A model generated the notes under the pieces. The model was not told the DNA's origin, ran no database searches, and saw only the letters and a program-made list of their open reading frames with translations. From contig NZ_FQZP01000012.1 of assembly GCF_900142095.1 (NCBI RefSeq), positions 1-53,399 of the forward strand: a DNA stretch of 53,399 bases, in the 5' to 3' direction. Each line of letters opens with the position of its first letter. Position 1 is the stretch's first letter. A program made the translations under genes and the position numbers. Origin of the DNA: Thermoclostridium caenicola (GTDB taxonomy: Bacteria > Bacillota > Clostridia > DSM-8532). Shown here piece by piece: positions 17,723 through 27,186 of this stretch.

Positions 17723-19003
17723 ATGACACAAAAGCCAAATGCAAGAAAACTCTGGAACCGGGATTTTACGCTGTTGTGGCAGGGACAGCTGGTTTCCGAT
17801 CTTGGACAGGCCGCATTCACCGTGATTCTCGGATTCTGGGTGCTGGATATAACCAATTCAACGGCCATCATGGGCATTATCCTGGCATGCTTTACGCTGC
17901 CCAGGGTATTGTTCGGACCCTTCGCAGGCGCTTTTGCCGACAGATCGAACAAGCGGCTGCTGATTGTTTTTTCGGATCTTCTGAGAGGAATCCTTTTTGT
18001 GGGTATGGGAGCCTTGATCCTGACGAAGAAATTCCCGTTCTGGCTCATCTATCCCTTTGCCCTGCTTATCAGCTTTTTCGGGGCCTTTTTCACCCCGGCC
18101 ATCAATGCATCCGTACCCGAGATCGTCCACAAGGACAATCTGTCGCGGGCCAATTCTGCAAGGGGTATATCCCAGACCGCCTCATCCCTGGTGGGAAATG
18201 CGTTCGGCGGCGTCCTCTACGCCATCGTTTCAGGTCCGGTATTCTTTGTCATTAACGGCATATGCTTTATCTATTCGGCCATATCGGAGGTTTTTATCCG
18301 AATACCTCATGTGAAGCGTGAGACGACAATCAGGAACATCCTGCACGATATGACTGACGGTTTTAAGTACGCATGGAGCATCCAGGGAATCAAGATTCTC
18401 CTGGGAACCGGCATGTTCATCAACTTTTTTGTGACCATGGGGGTCACGCTGCTCCAGCCCCTGTTCAAGTATACCGAAGGTTTTGGCGTGGAACGGTATG
18501 GTTACACCATGGCATCGCTGATGCTGGGCGCCATATTGGGGATGTTGATCCTGTCCTTTTACAGGATAAAGCCTGCAAAGCGCTTTTCATTCTATAAGCT
18601 TGCCACTTACGGGCTGATTGTGTGCATGCTCATCGCCGGCTTCACGAAAAGTTTTGGGGTTATCATGGTCCTGGGCTTCTTTGCCGGGATATGCAACAGT
18701 TTCATCAGCGTTATCACCCAGACCGTCATGCAAATCACTGTTTCCAAGGAAAACCGCGGTAAGGTATTCGGTATCCAGGCCACCATTTATGAAGGACTTT
18801 CTCCGCTGGCCATGGCACTCAGCGGAATCGTGGCCCATTTCGCCGGTGTCCGGCCTACCATTATCGGCTCCTTCATGCTGGCAGCCCTTGTGGTCCTGCC
18901 CACCCTGTTCAACAAAACCTTCGGCCGATTCATGAACAGCGACGGAAGCGCAAACCAGCCCAAACAGGTCATGGCGGGTTCGGCTCCTGTCAATGATGGC
19001 TGA
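17723..19003 (+). CDS. MFS transporter, probable exporter
   Basis: This 426-residue membrane protein with about 12 helices belongs to the MFS group that contains macrolide and enterobactin exporters. It starts with RDFTLLWQGQLVSDLGQAAF and has the loop 2-3 signature as GPFAGAFADRSNKRLLIVFSD (G-x-x-AD-R-x-x-[KR]-[KR]). FFTPAINASVPEIVHKDNLS and ARGISQTASSLVGNAFGGVL are common in this group. The start at ATG 17723 is preceded by GAGG. It is a single gene; the next gene starts 118 bases downstream. Substrate unknown. Confidence 0.85.
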   Translation: MTQKPNARKLWNRDFTLLWQGQLVSDLGQAAFTVILGFWVLDITNSTAIMGIILACFTLPRVLFGPFAGAFADRSNKRLLIVFSDLLRGILFVGMGALILTKKFPFWLIYPFALLISFFGAFFTPAINASVPEIVHKDNLSRANSARGISQTASSLVGNAFGGVLYAIVSGPVFFVINGICFIYSAISEVFIRIPHVKRETTIRNILHDMTDGFKYAWSIQGIKILLGTGMFINFFVTMGVTLLQPLFKYTEGFGVERYGYTMASLMLGAILGMLILSFYRIKPAKRFSFYKLATYGLIVCMLIAGFTKSFGVIMVLGFFAGICNSFISVITQTVMQITVSKENRGKVFGIQATIYEGLSPLAMALSGIVAHFAGVRPTIIGSFMLAALVVLPTLFNKTFGRFMNSDGSANQPKQVMAGSAPVNDG

Positions 19004-19121
19004 GCACCTTAAAGCCATATTCTTCTTGCCCCAAAATCCCGTAAGCCGTATAATGTTGTTGTTCCATATTGTGACATTAAGCCCTCTGGCTTACATCCAT
19101 GCGACTATAAAGGATTAGGGG

Positions 19122-22100
19122 ATGGGGAAGATGGCAGGTACAGCGGCATACGAGCCTTTTCTGAAATTCAGATATCCCTTCAGGACTCATCAGAAGATGA
19201 TTCTGGACAGGTTCGAACAGGAAATCCGGAAGAAGGAACCGGGGCAGCCCTTAAGGCTCCATGTGGTCGCTCCGCCCGGCTCAGGAAAGACCATCATCGG
19301 GATTGAGCTGGCCGTACGGCTTAAGAAACCTTCTCTGATCGTCTGTCCCAACACGGCCATACAGGGTCAGTGGGTAAAAAAGGTGGAGCTTTTCATCCCT
19401 GAGAACAGCGGAGTTCATCCGGGAGAGATCGTGACTTCCCAGTCGGACCAGCCCAGGTTTATCAATGTATTGACCTACCAGATCCTGAGTATTTCTGAAG
19501 ATGCGGCCGAGACCATCATCGATCTGGCGGAAGGATTCTGGGCCAACGATATCAGCCAGGCCCAGCACATAGAGCAGGAAGAGGCCAGGGCCAGGATTGC
19601 CGCCATGAAAACCTCCAACCCTGCCCAATATAAAAAAGAACTGTCCAAATATACCAAGGGAATCCGTAACGGTAAGCTCCTGGACAGCCAGGCTGCGCGT
19701 TCCGGTGACAAGGACAGCCTCATCAGCGTGCTACATCCCAGAACCAGGGAGCTTCTGACAAAGCTTCGGAATTACGGGGTCAAGACCGTTATCTTTGACG
19801 AGTGCCACCATCTTCAGACCTATTGGGCGGTGGTCATGAAAAACATCCTTGAATGGATGGGGATTGAAAACATCATCGGCCTTACGGCGACCCCGCCCGT
19901 GGACGAAAGGACTGAAATCCTCCAGAATTATACCAATCTGCTTGGTCCCATAGATTTTGAAATACCCACCCCGGCTGTTGTCAAGGACGGGATGCTGGCG
20001 CCTTACCAGGACATGACCTATTTCTGCATCCCCGGACAGCAGGAAATGGCGTACTTGAGCAACTGTCACCAGAAATTCCACAGCCTCGTCGAGCAGTTCA
20101 AATCTCCGGACAGCGATTTTTGCCAATGGATGAAGTCCCGGATTATCGAACGCAGACTGGCGGACGGAACGCAAAGGGAATGGCGCAAGCTGTTTGCAGC
20201 CCGTCCGGATTTTTCAACGGCCGGCGTCAAGTACCTGATAAAAGCCGGTGTCAGGATCCCTGCCGACATCACCCTGACCAGTGAGATGGCAGGGGATCTG
20301 ACCATTGAGGAGTGGGCCATGCTCATCGAGGACTATGCCCTCAACCGCCTGAAGATCAGCGGAGAGGAAGCACACCAGGCCCTGTACGATACCATCCGCG
20401 ATGCCCTGTATACCCTGGGTTTCATTCTCACCGAAAAAGGTATTCGTACATATATTTCGCCCATCGACCGTGTCTTGTCCTACAGCAGGAGCAAGCTTCA
20501 GGCCGTGAAGGACATCCTCCGGCACGAAATGCGGTTAATGGGGGACAGGCTCAGGGTAGCCGTGGTCACCGATTTCGAATACTCCAACGCCCTTTCCCTT
20601 GCAAAGCTGGATAACGTGCTGGATGAGGAATGCGGCGGTGCCATCAGCGTCATCAAGGAACTGGTAACCGACGAGGAACTGGATACGCTGAATCCTGTGA
20701 TGGTGACCGGCAAGAGCCTTCTGTGCGATGATGACATCGCTGAAACCTATCTGGCGCATTTTAAGGAATGGGCCAATGAACACGGCTATGACATCAACCT
20801 GACCATGAAACCGGTATACGGCGGAAGGCTCTATGAGATTGAGGGCAGCGGCAGGGACTGGAACACCAAGTCGGCCATACTGTTCACCACAAGCCTTCTG
20901 GAGAAGGGCATCACCAGGTGCATCGTGGGGACCAGAGGGCTTCTGGGAGAAGGCTGGGATGCGATCAGCCTCAACACCCTGATCGACCTGTGCTGCGCGT
21001 CAACCTATGCCTCGGTCAACCAGCTCCGCGGAAGAAGTATCCGCAAGGATGAGAACTATCCCAGAAAGCTTGCCAACAACTGGGATGTGGTGGCCTATGC
21101 ACCCGGGCTGGAGAAGGGTATCAACGATTTGAAAAGGCTCCATAAAAAGCATCGGCAGTTTTACAGCATCTGCGAGGACGGACGCATCCAGAAGGGGGTG
21201 GCCCATATCGATCCGTCCCTGGCCTTCATGACGGACATGAACCTTGATGCCATCAACCGGTTCAATGAAAAGATGATGGCCCGGGCCGCGGAGCGGGAAA
21301 GCCAGTATGACAAGTGGCGGATCGGTGAAAAGTTTGCCAATATCGAACAGGACAGCGTGGAGTTTTCCATGGAGCGATCCGCTGTGCCCTGTGATACCGG
21401 GGTGTTCACCCTCCATACGGCGAACCTCAGGGGAAAAGCCGCGGCCAACAAGTTCAAGGGAGGAGCCGGTGCGCTGGCCTTGCTGGCTGCCATAGCCGCG
21501 GCCGGAGTGAGCATACCGGTTGCCATTGGCCTGGGAGCGGCTTCCGCCCTGTTCATACGCTCGTCGATCAAGGGTATGAACAAAGCTGCGGAATACAGCC
21601 GAAAGCATGTCCTGTGCATGGACAGCCTGGAACTAGCCAGACGGTTCGGTCTCTGCCTGTTCCATGCCTTGAAGGATGCGGGTTTGATTAACAGGATGCT
21701 CCTGGAAAAGCACCTGAACATCTCCGGACGGGAAGACGGTTCCGTACGCGTTTTCCTGGATGCGTCTTCCGAGGAATCGGCCCTGTTTGCCAAATCCTTC
21801 GATGAACTGTTAAGCCCCATCATGAACCAGCGCTATGCGGTTCCCAGGTATGAAACGGCGGTACCCGACAGCCGCGGAGATCTGGCGGCCATCAACGCCG
21901 GCCTTAAGCCCGGGCAGGCCCTGGTTGCCGCATGGCATCCTGTGCCCGATGTTTTGGGCGTGAACAAGGAAAAGGCAGAAATCTTCAAAAAGCACTGGAA
22001 CCGCTGGGTCAGCAGGGGCGAGCTGGTGTACCTCAAGAGTGCGGAAGGGGAAAGGATCATCGAGCAGTACGGCATGAACAATGTTCTGGGAATCAAAAAG

Positions 22101-22124
22101 CAGGTAGCCAGCTTCTGGAGATGA
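19122..22124 (+). CDS. DEAD/DEAH-box (SF2) helicase-like protein with an internal hydrophobic segment
   Basis: This is a 1000-residue protein with an SF2 ATPase core. Walker A is PPGSGKT (residues 51-57), the DEAH-type box is IFDECHHLQ (about 223-231), and motif III is GLTATPP (about 250-256). The C-terminal RecA lobe shows IVGTRGLLGEGWDAISLNTL, then VNQLRGRSIRKDE, the motif VI arginines. About 100 residues separate Walker A from the DECH box. Near residues 780-812 there is an alanine-, glycine- and leucine-rich hydrophobic stretch (ALALLAAIAAAGVSIPVAIG), unusual for a helicase and possibly a membrane hairpin. The last 150 residues match nothing I know. Role in repair, RNA metabolism or defence cannot be told; no nuclease or methylase gene adjoins. 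Confidence 0.8.
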   Translation: MGKMAGTAAYEPFLKFRYPFRTHQKMILDRFEQEIRKKEPGQPLRLHVVAPPGSGKTIIGIELAVRLKKPSLIVCPNTAIQGQWVKKVELFIPENSGVHPGEIVTSQSDQPRFINVLTYQILSISEDAAETIIDLAEGFWANDISQAQHIEQEEARARIAAMKTSNPAQYKKELSKYTKGIRNGKLLDSQAARSGDKDSLISVLHPRTRELLTKLRNYGVKTVIFDECHHLQTYWAVVMKNILEWMGIENIIGLTATPPVDERTEILQNYTNLLGPIDFEIPTPAVVKDGMLAPYQDMTYFCIPGQQEMAYLSNCHQKFHSLVEQFKSPDSDFCQWMKSRIIERRLADGTQREWRKLFAARPDFSTAGVKYLIKAGVRIPADITLTSEMAGDLTIEEWAMLIEDYALNRLKISGEEAHQALYDTIRDALYTLGFILTEKGIRTYISPIDRVLSYSRSKLQAVKDILRHEMRLMGDRLRVAVVTDFEYSNALSLAKLDNVLDEECGGAISVIKELVTDEELDTLNPVMVTGKSLLCDDDIAETYLAHFKEWANEHGYDINLTMKPVYGGRLYEIEGSGRDWNTKSAILFTTSLLEKGITRCIVGTRGLLGEGWDAISLNTLIDLCCASTYASVNQLRGRSIRKDENYPRKLANNWDVVAYAPGLEKGINDLKRLHKKHRQFYSICEDGRIQKGVAHIDPSLAFMTDMNLDAINRFNEKMMARAAERESQYDKWRIGEKFANIEQDSVEFSMERSAVPCDTGVFTLHTANLRGKAAANKFKGGAGALALLAAIAAAGVSIPVAIGLGAASALFIRSSIKGMNKAAEYSRKHVLCMDSLELARRFGLCLFHALKDAGLINRMLLEKHLNISGREDGSVRVFLDASSEESALFAKSFDELLSPIMNQRYAVPRYETAVPDSRGDLAAINAGLKPGQALVAAWHPVPDVLGVNKEKAEIFKKHWNRWVSRGELVYLKSAEGERIIEQYGMNNVLGIKKQVASFWR

Positions 22125-22200
22125 TTTTCATGGCCCAAAACGGCCTTGATCAGCCAAGAGAAATATTGTGTTTTTTTTAACAATAATTTATGGATTTATA

Positions 22201-22230
22201 TTGAAAAATATTCACAGAATAAGGTAGAAT
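22201..22230 (+). promoter_or_regulatory. Probable sigma-A promoter of the pgk-tpiA unit
   Basis: TTGAAA (22201-22206) and TAGAAT (22225-22230) are separated by 18 bases in an AT-rich stretch about 60 bases ahead of the pgk start. Confidence 0.65.
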
Positions 22231-22288
22231 AATTAAGGCCGTATGCCAAAGTGTACACAGTATTCTAACTTCAAAAGGAGTTGTTTGT

Positions 22289-23485
22289 ATGAGTATGATG
22301 AATAAGATGACAGTAGCCGATATTGACCTGAAAGGCAAAAAAGTAATCGCTCGCGTAGACTTCAACGTTCCCCTGGATGCGGAAGGAAATATCACCGACG
22401 ATAAGCGCATCAGGGCTGCGCTTCCCACCATCCGCCACATCATCGATCAGGGTGCGAGCCTGATCCTGGTATCCCACCTGGGAAGACCCAAGGAAGGTCC
22501 CGAACCCAAGTACAGCATGAAGCCGGCTGCCAAGCGTTTGGGCGAGCTTCTGGGCAAGGAAGTTATTCTTGCAGCCGATGTCATCGGTGAAGATGCCAAG
22601 GCCAAGGCAGCTGCCCTGAAGCCGGGCGAAATCCTCATGCTGGAAAATGTCCGCTTCCACAAGGAAGAAACCAAGAACGATCCGGCCTTTGCGAAGGAAC
22701 TGGCTTCCATGGCCGATATCTATGTGAACGACGCGTTCGGTACCGCCCACAGGGCTCATGCGTCCACGGCTGGCCTGGCTGATTACCTGCCTGCCGTAAG
22801 CGGTTTCCTGATCAAGAAGGAACTTGAGATCATGGGCAAGGCCCTTGAGAATCCGGACAGGCCCTTTGTCGCCATCCTGGGCGGTGCGAAGGTTTCCGAC
22901 AAGATCGGTGTTATCGAGAGCCTCCTGGAAAAAGTGGATACCCTCATCATCGGCGGAAGCATGGCCTACACCTTCTTCAAGGCCAAGGGCTACTCTGTCG
23001 GCAACTCCAAGTATGAAGAGGATAAGGTGGAACTGGCTGCCAACCTTCTGGACAAGGCAGAAAAGAAGGGTGTCAAGCTGCTGCTGCCCATAGACAATGT
23101 TGTCGGTAAGGAATTCGATCCCAACACCGAAACCCAGATTGTCGAATCCGACAAGATACCCGATGGCTGGATGGGTCTGGATATCGGTCCCAAGTCCGTC
23201 GAACTGTTCTCCGAGGCCATCAAGAGCGCCAAGACCGTTGTATGGAACGGCCCCGTTGGCGTTTTCGAAATGGAGAAGTTTGCCGTTGGTACCAGGAAGA
23301 TCGCCGAAGCCCTGGCTGCATCCAGCGCTGTGACCATCGTTGGCGGCGGTGACTCTGCTGCAGCCGTTGAGCAGATGGGCTTTGCCGACAAGATCACCCA
23401 CATCTCCACCGGTGGCGGCGCTTCCCTCGAATTCCTTGAAGGCAAGGAGCTTCCCGGCATTGCCGTACTGAACGAGAAAAAGTAA
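22289..23485 (+). CDS. pgk: Phosphoglycerate kinase
   Basis: The enzyme makes ATP and 3-phosphoglycerate from 1,3-bisphosphoglycerate in glycolysis. The 398 residues are the normal length for a bacterial enzyme. Visible signatures are [50 protein letters not shown] and [13 protein letters not shown], covering both substrate lobes and the nucleotide site. The start at ATG 22289 follows AAAGGAG. It is the first gene of a pgk-tpiA pair, 24 bases ahead of tpiA; gpmI follows after a hairpin. No gap (glyceraldehyde 3-phosphate dehydrogenase) gene is present in the window. Codon use is strongly biased to GGC, AAG and CTG, as expected for high expression. Confidence 0.98.
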   Translation: MSMMNKMTVADIDLKGKKVIARVDFNVPLDAEGNITDDKRIRAALPTIRHIIDQGASLILVSHLGRPKEGPEPKYSMKPAAKRLGELLGKEVILAADVIGEDAKAKAAALKPGEILMLENVRFHKEETKNDPAFAKELASMADIYVNDAFGTAHRAHASTAGLADYLPAVSGFLIKKELEIMGKALENPDRPFVAILGGAKVSDKIGVIESLLEKVDTLIIGGSMAYTFFKAKGYSVGNSKYEEDKVELAANLLDKAEKKGVKLLLPIDNVVGKEFDPNTETQIVESDKIPDGWMGLDIGPKSVELFSEAIKSAKTVVWNGPVGVFEMEKFAVGTRKIAEALAASSAVTIVGGGDSAAAVEQMGFADKITHISTGGGASLEFLEGKELPGIAVLNEKK

Positions 23486-23509
23486 AACGCATGAAAGGAT
23501 GAAATACAG

Positions 23510-24265
23510 ATGGCAGAACGTAGAATTATGGCAGCAGGCAACTGGAAAATGAACAAGACCCCCTCCGAGGCCAAGGCTTTTGTTGAGGGTCTGAAGGGTC
23601 TGGTTGCCGATGCCAAGTCCGAGGTTGTTGTAGGTGTCCCCTTTGTTTGCATTCCCGCTGTGGTCGAGGCCGCAAAGGGCTCAAACATCAAGGTGGCCGC
23701 ACAGAATGTGCACTGGGAGGCAAACGGCGCCTATACCGGCGAAGTTTCCTGCGCCATGCTGAAGGAACTCAATGTGGACTATGTCATCATCGGCCATTCC
23801 GAGCGGCGCGAATATTTCGGTGAAACCGACGAGATGGTCAACAAGAAGGCAAGGGCCATCCTGGACGCTGGTATGATCCCCATCATATGCTGCGGCGAGT
23901 CCCTTACCCAGAGAGAGCAGGGCGTAACCGCCGAGCATGTCAGGTATCAGATCAAGATTGCCCTCCTTGGCCTGTCCGCCGAGGAAGTTTCCAGGCTGGT
24001 TATCGCCTATGAACCCATCTGGGCCATCGGAACCGGTAAGACAGCCACCAATGAGCAGGCCGAAGAGGTATGCGCCATCATCCGCCAGCTCATCGCAGAG
24101 CTTTACGGCAATGATGTGGCCGAGAAGACCCGCATCCTTTACGGCGGAAGCGTGAAGGCTTCCAATGCGGCTGAACTGTTTGCCATGCCCAATATCGACG
24201 GCGGCCTGGTTGGCGGCGCAAGCCTGAAGCTGGACGAGTTTGAGAAAATCGTTAAGGCAGGCTGA
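23510..24265 (+). CDS. tpiA: Triosephosphate isomerase
   Basis: It interconverts dihydroxyacetone phosphate and glyceraldehyde 3-phosphate. The 251-residue TIM barrel has the catalytic Lys in [14 protein letters not shown], the catalytic His in [16 protein letters not shown], the catalytic Glu in [17 protein letters not shown] (loop 6), and the phosphate-binding [13 protein letters not shown] 23510 is preceded by AAGGATG. It is co-transcribed with pgk and followed by a 15-bp hairpin. Confidence 0.98.
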   Translation: MAERRIMAAGNWKMNKTPSEAKAFVEGLKGLVADAKSEVVVGVPFVCIPAVVEAAKGSNIKVAAQNVHWEANGAYTGEVSCAMLKELNVDYVIIGHSERREYFGETDEMVNKKARAILDAGMIPIICCGESLTQREQGVTAEHVRYQIKIALLGLSAEEVSRLVIAYEPIWAIGTGKTATNEQAEEVCAIIRQLIAELYGNDVAEKTRILYGGSVKASNAAELFAMPNIDGGLVGGASLKLDEFEKIVKAG

Positions 24266-24285
24266 TGGCTGAAAACAGAGCAGAC

Positions 24286-24320
24286 AACGGGGACGGTTCC
24301 CGCAAGGAACCGTCCTCGTT
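24286..24320 (+). terminator. Long hairpin after tpiA
   Basis: A 15-bp stem (24286-24300 with 24306-24320, one G-U pair) around loop CGCAA. No long T run follows (ATTAC), so it may be a transcript-end or attenuating hairpin and not a full terminator. Confidence 0.65.
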
Positions 24321-24543
24321 ATTACACCTGCAATCCATACGTCGTTGTTTAAAAAACAGCATTATGCCGGGCACAAAATTCCTGTTCGGGATTGTGCCGG
24401 ACATCATGATATGATATAAAAAGACCGATACTAGAGATATCCGGGGATGAACGGCCGGAATGAATCAGCCGGCATGTTCATCCGGGATCATCGATAGATG
24501 GAAAATAATTACCCAAACTAGAGGAAGGACAGGTAATGAAGAT

Positions 24544-26178
24544 ATGCTCAAAAAGAACGGTTATGAGAAAAGCAAGGGACCTTTGCTGATCGTTGTGATG
24601 GATGGAATCGGCATCACCAATGTGACCGAAGGCAACGCGGTTGCAGCCGGTTATACGCCCAACCTGGACAAACTGCTCAGGACATGCCCGCATACATTGC
24701 TCAAAGCTCACGGTACCGCAGTGGGACTTCCCAGCGATGCGGACATGGGTAATTCCGAGGTCGGCCATAACGCGATCGGTGCAGGCCAGGTCTTTTCCCA
24801 GGGCGCAAAACTGGTTACCGAGGCCATTGAAAGCGGGAACATGTTCCAGGGCAAGGGTTGGATCGAGATCCGCGACAACTGCCTGAAGAACAACTCCACG
24901 CTCCATTTCATCGGCCTGTTCAGCGACGGTAACGTCCATTCCCACATTGACCACCTGAAGGCCATGATCAAGCGGGCGGCCCAGGAAGGCGTCAGGAGGG
25001 TGCGCGTGCACATCCTTCTGGATGGCCGCGACGTGGGCGAAACCTCCGCGCTGGAATACGTGATTCCCTTCGAGGAATTCTTAAGCAGCCTGAGAAGCGA
25101 TTCCTTCGATGTGCGCATCGCCAGCGGCGGCGGTCGCATGTTCATCACCATGGATCGTTACGAAGCCAACTGGGACATGGTGGAGCGCGGTTGGAAGACC
25201 CATGTGCTGGGCGAAGGCAGGTACTTCTCCAGCGCCCAGGAAGCCATTGAAACCCTCCGCAAGGAGACGGGCGCTATCGACCAGGATCTGCCGGCCTTTG
25301 TCATTGCCGAGGACGGAAAACCGGTTGGCACCATTGAAGACGGGGACAGCGTGATCTTCTTCAACTTCCGCGGCGACAGGGCCATTGAGATCAGCCGCGC
25401 CTTTGAGGAAGAAAACTTCGACAAGTTTGACCGTGTGCGCTATCCCAGGGTGACCTATGCCGGCATGTTGGAATATGACGGAGACCTCCACATTCCCAGA
25501 CGATTCCTGGTCAATCCGCCTGCCATCAAGAACACCATGGGCGAATACCTGGCAAAAACGGGCGTGACCCAGCTGGCCATCTCCGAAACCCAGAAGTTCG
25601 GCCATGTGACCTATTTCTGGAACGGAAACAACAGCGGCAAGTTCAGCGAGGAACTGGAAACCTATATCGAGATTCCTTCCGATATCGTGCCCTTCGAGCA
25701 GAGGCCCTGGATGAAGGCGGCCGAGATTACCGACAGGCTGATCGAAGAGTTGGAAACAGGCAAATACACCTTTGCCAGATGCAATTTCGCCAATGGCGAT
25801 ATGGTTGGCCATACCGGAAGTTTCCATGCCGCAAAGATTGCCGTGGAAACGGTGGATCTCTGCCTGGGCAGGATCCTGCCGGTTATTGAGAAGCTTGAAG
25901 GCGTGGCCATCATCACGGCCGACCACGGCAATGCGGACGAGATGTATGAGCTGGATAAGTCCGGAAAGCCCAAGGTGGACAAGGACGGCAGGGTTAAGGC
26001 CAAGACCAGCCATACCCTGAACAAGGTACCCTTTATCATCTTCGATCCGAAGAACCAGGGGAAATACAGGCTGAAGGAAGGCGAGTTCGGACTGGCCAAT
26101 ATCGCCGCCACAGCCGTTAACCTCCTCGGTTATGAAGCGCCTGAGATGTGGGAAGACAGCATGATAGAATTTCTGTGA
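24544..26178 (+). CDS. gpmI: 2,3-bisphosphoglycerate-independent phosphoglycerate mutase
   Basis: This manganese-dependent enzyme converts 3-phosphoglycerate to 2-phosphoglycerate. From ATG 24544 the protein has 544 residues. The metal-site LLIVVMDGIGI is followed by the phosphoserine nucleophile in DADMGNSEVGHNAIGAG. Further substrate contacts are IHILLDGRDVGETSA-like (VHILLDGRDVGETS), FNFRGDRAIE, and the second metal cluster in FANGDMVGHTGSF and ITADHGNADEM. The frame is open to 24460, but those extra 28 residues are unlike the family. It continues the glycolytic group after pgk-tpiA. Confidence 0.95.
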   Translation: MLKKNGYEKSKGPLLIVVMDGIGITNVTEGNAVAAGYTPNLDKLLRTCPHTLLKAHGTAVGLPSDADMGNSEVGHNAIGAGQVFSQGAKLVTEAIESGNMFQGKGWIEIRDNCLKNNSTLHFIGLFSDGNVHSHIDHLKAMIKRAAQEGVRRVRVHILLDGRDVGETSALEYVIPFEEFLSSLRSDSFDVRIASGGGRMFITMDRYEANWDMVERGWKTHVLGEGRYFSSAQEAIETLRKETGAIDQDLPAFVIAEDGKPVGTIEDGDSVIFFNFRGDRAIEISRAFEEENFDKFDRVRYPRVTYAGMLEYDGDLHIPRRFLVNPPAIKNTMGEYLAKTGVTQLAISETQKFGHVTYFWNGNNSGKFSEELETYIEIPSDIVPFEQRPWMKAAEITDRLIEELETGKYTFARCNFANGDMVGHTGSFHAAKIAVETVDLCLGRILPVIEKLEGVAIITADHGNADEMYELDKSGKPKVDKDGRVKAKTSHTLNKVPFIIFDPKNQGKYRLKEGEFGLANIAATAVNLLGYEAPEMWEDSMIEFL

Positions 26179-26349
26179 TGCGAAAGTCATTGCATTTTGA
26201 CAGGCTATGGTTTATGATCGAGGAAAGTATCCCTTCCATTCTTTTCCGGGCTGATTTCCGAAAGGAGATCATGCCTGGAAAAGCGATGCGTTGAGTACCT
26301 GTTTCGGTTCGGCCCATGTTGCACATTAAAAACATAAATGGAGTCAATT

Positions 26350-26769
26350 ATGCGCATATTATGTATCGACTATGGTGATGCCAGAATCGGCGTCGCTGTG
26401 AGTGACCCAATGGGGTGGACCGCTCAGATGCTTGAAACCATTCAATGGCGGGGTGATGTACAAAAGCCGCTTGACAGGATCTGCGAACTGGCCGGGCAAT
26501 ATCAGTGCCCCCTGATTGTGGTTGGTTTGCCGAAAAACATGGATGGTTCTTCGGGATTTCGTGAGGAGAGAACAAGAGAATTTATGGAACGCCTCAGGGA
26601 ACGGTTACCCGAAGTGGAGATCAAGCCATGGGATGAGCGGCTCACAACCGTGATGGCCCAGCGTGCCATGCGCGACATGGGTATCAATACAAAAAAGCAG
26701 AAGGGGCGGATTGATCAGATGGCAGCTGCCTTCATTCTGCAAAGTTATCTGGATTCAATACAAAAATAA
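26350..26769 (+). CDS. ruvX: Putative pre-16S rRNA nuclease / Holliday junction resolvase-like RuvX (YqgF)
   Basis: This is a small RNase H-fold nuclease implicated in 16S rRNA 5' end maturation; it was earlier proposed as a resolvase. The 139 residues contain LCIDYGDARIGVAVSDP with the catalytic Asp, VVGLPKNMDGSSG, PWDERLTTVMAQRAM, and RIDQMAAAFILQSYLD with the C-terminal catalytic Asp. I chose ATG 26350 because TGGAGT lies six bases before it; ATG 26338 adds four residues. The downstream DUF1292 gene follows after 46 bases, the usual clostridial order. Confidence 0.92.
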   Translation: MRILCIDYGDARIGVAVSDPMGWTAQMLETIQWRGDVQKPLDRICELAGQYQCPLIVVGLPKNMDGSSGFREERTREFMERLRERLPEVEIKPWDERLTTVMAQRAMRDMGINTKKQKGRIDQMAAAFILQSYLDSIQK

Positions 26770-26815
26770 CGGAATACGCTGTATTCCAGACATTAAACCG
26801 AAGGGAGAATTTACT

Positions 26816-27133
26816 ATGGATTACGAAAACGAAATCATCGAACTGACAGGTGAAGACGGGGATACCATAAAGGCCGAATACCTGGATACAGTCCTGGTAG
26901 ACGACAATGAATATGTGGTTCTGCTTCCCGTTGACGAACACGAATGCGAGGAATGCGATGACTGCGAAGCCGAGGTCATCATCATGAAAATCGAAAAGGA
27001 CGGCGACGAGGAATACCTGGTTCCGGTAGAGGATGACGATGAGCTGGAACGGGCCTTCGAAGCCTTCCAGGAGCAGATTGAGGAATACGAAGACGACGAT
27101 TACGAGGATGAAGAGGACGAGGATAACGAGTAA
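26816..27133 (+). CDS. DUF1292 domain-containing protein
   Basis: This is a very acidic protein of 105 residues. The N-terminal two thirds match DUF1292: IIELTGEDGDTIKAEYLDTV, then EYVVLLPVDE and EVIIMKIEKDGDEEYLVPVE. A tail of almost only Asp, Glu and Tyr follows. Two CxxC-type pairs (CEECDDC) interrupt the domain and might bind metal. AGGGAGA precedes ATG 26816. The family sits next to ruvX across Firmicutes; its function is unknown. Confidence 0.88.
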   Translation: MDYENEIIELTGEDGDTIKAEYLDTVLVDDNEYVVLLPVDEHECEECDDCEAEVIIMKIEKDGDEEYLVPVEDDDELERAFEAFQEQIEEYEDDDYEDEEDEDNE

Positions 27134-27186
27134 TCCTCAGTGATTCCTGGATTTCTACAAAAGAAGAAAATGAGGTGTACCAGGTT

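Noticed and set aside
26262-26295. A seven-codon ORF (ATG 26271) behind a perfect AAAGGAG before ruvX
   Set aside because: Too short to support, with no terminator or regulatory structure after it.
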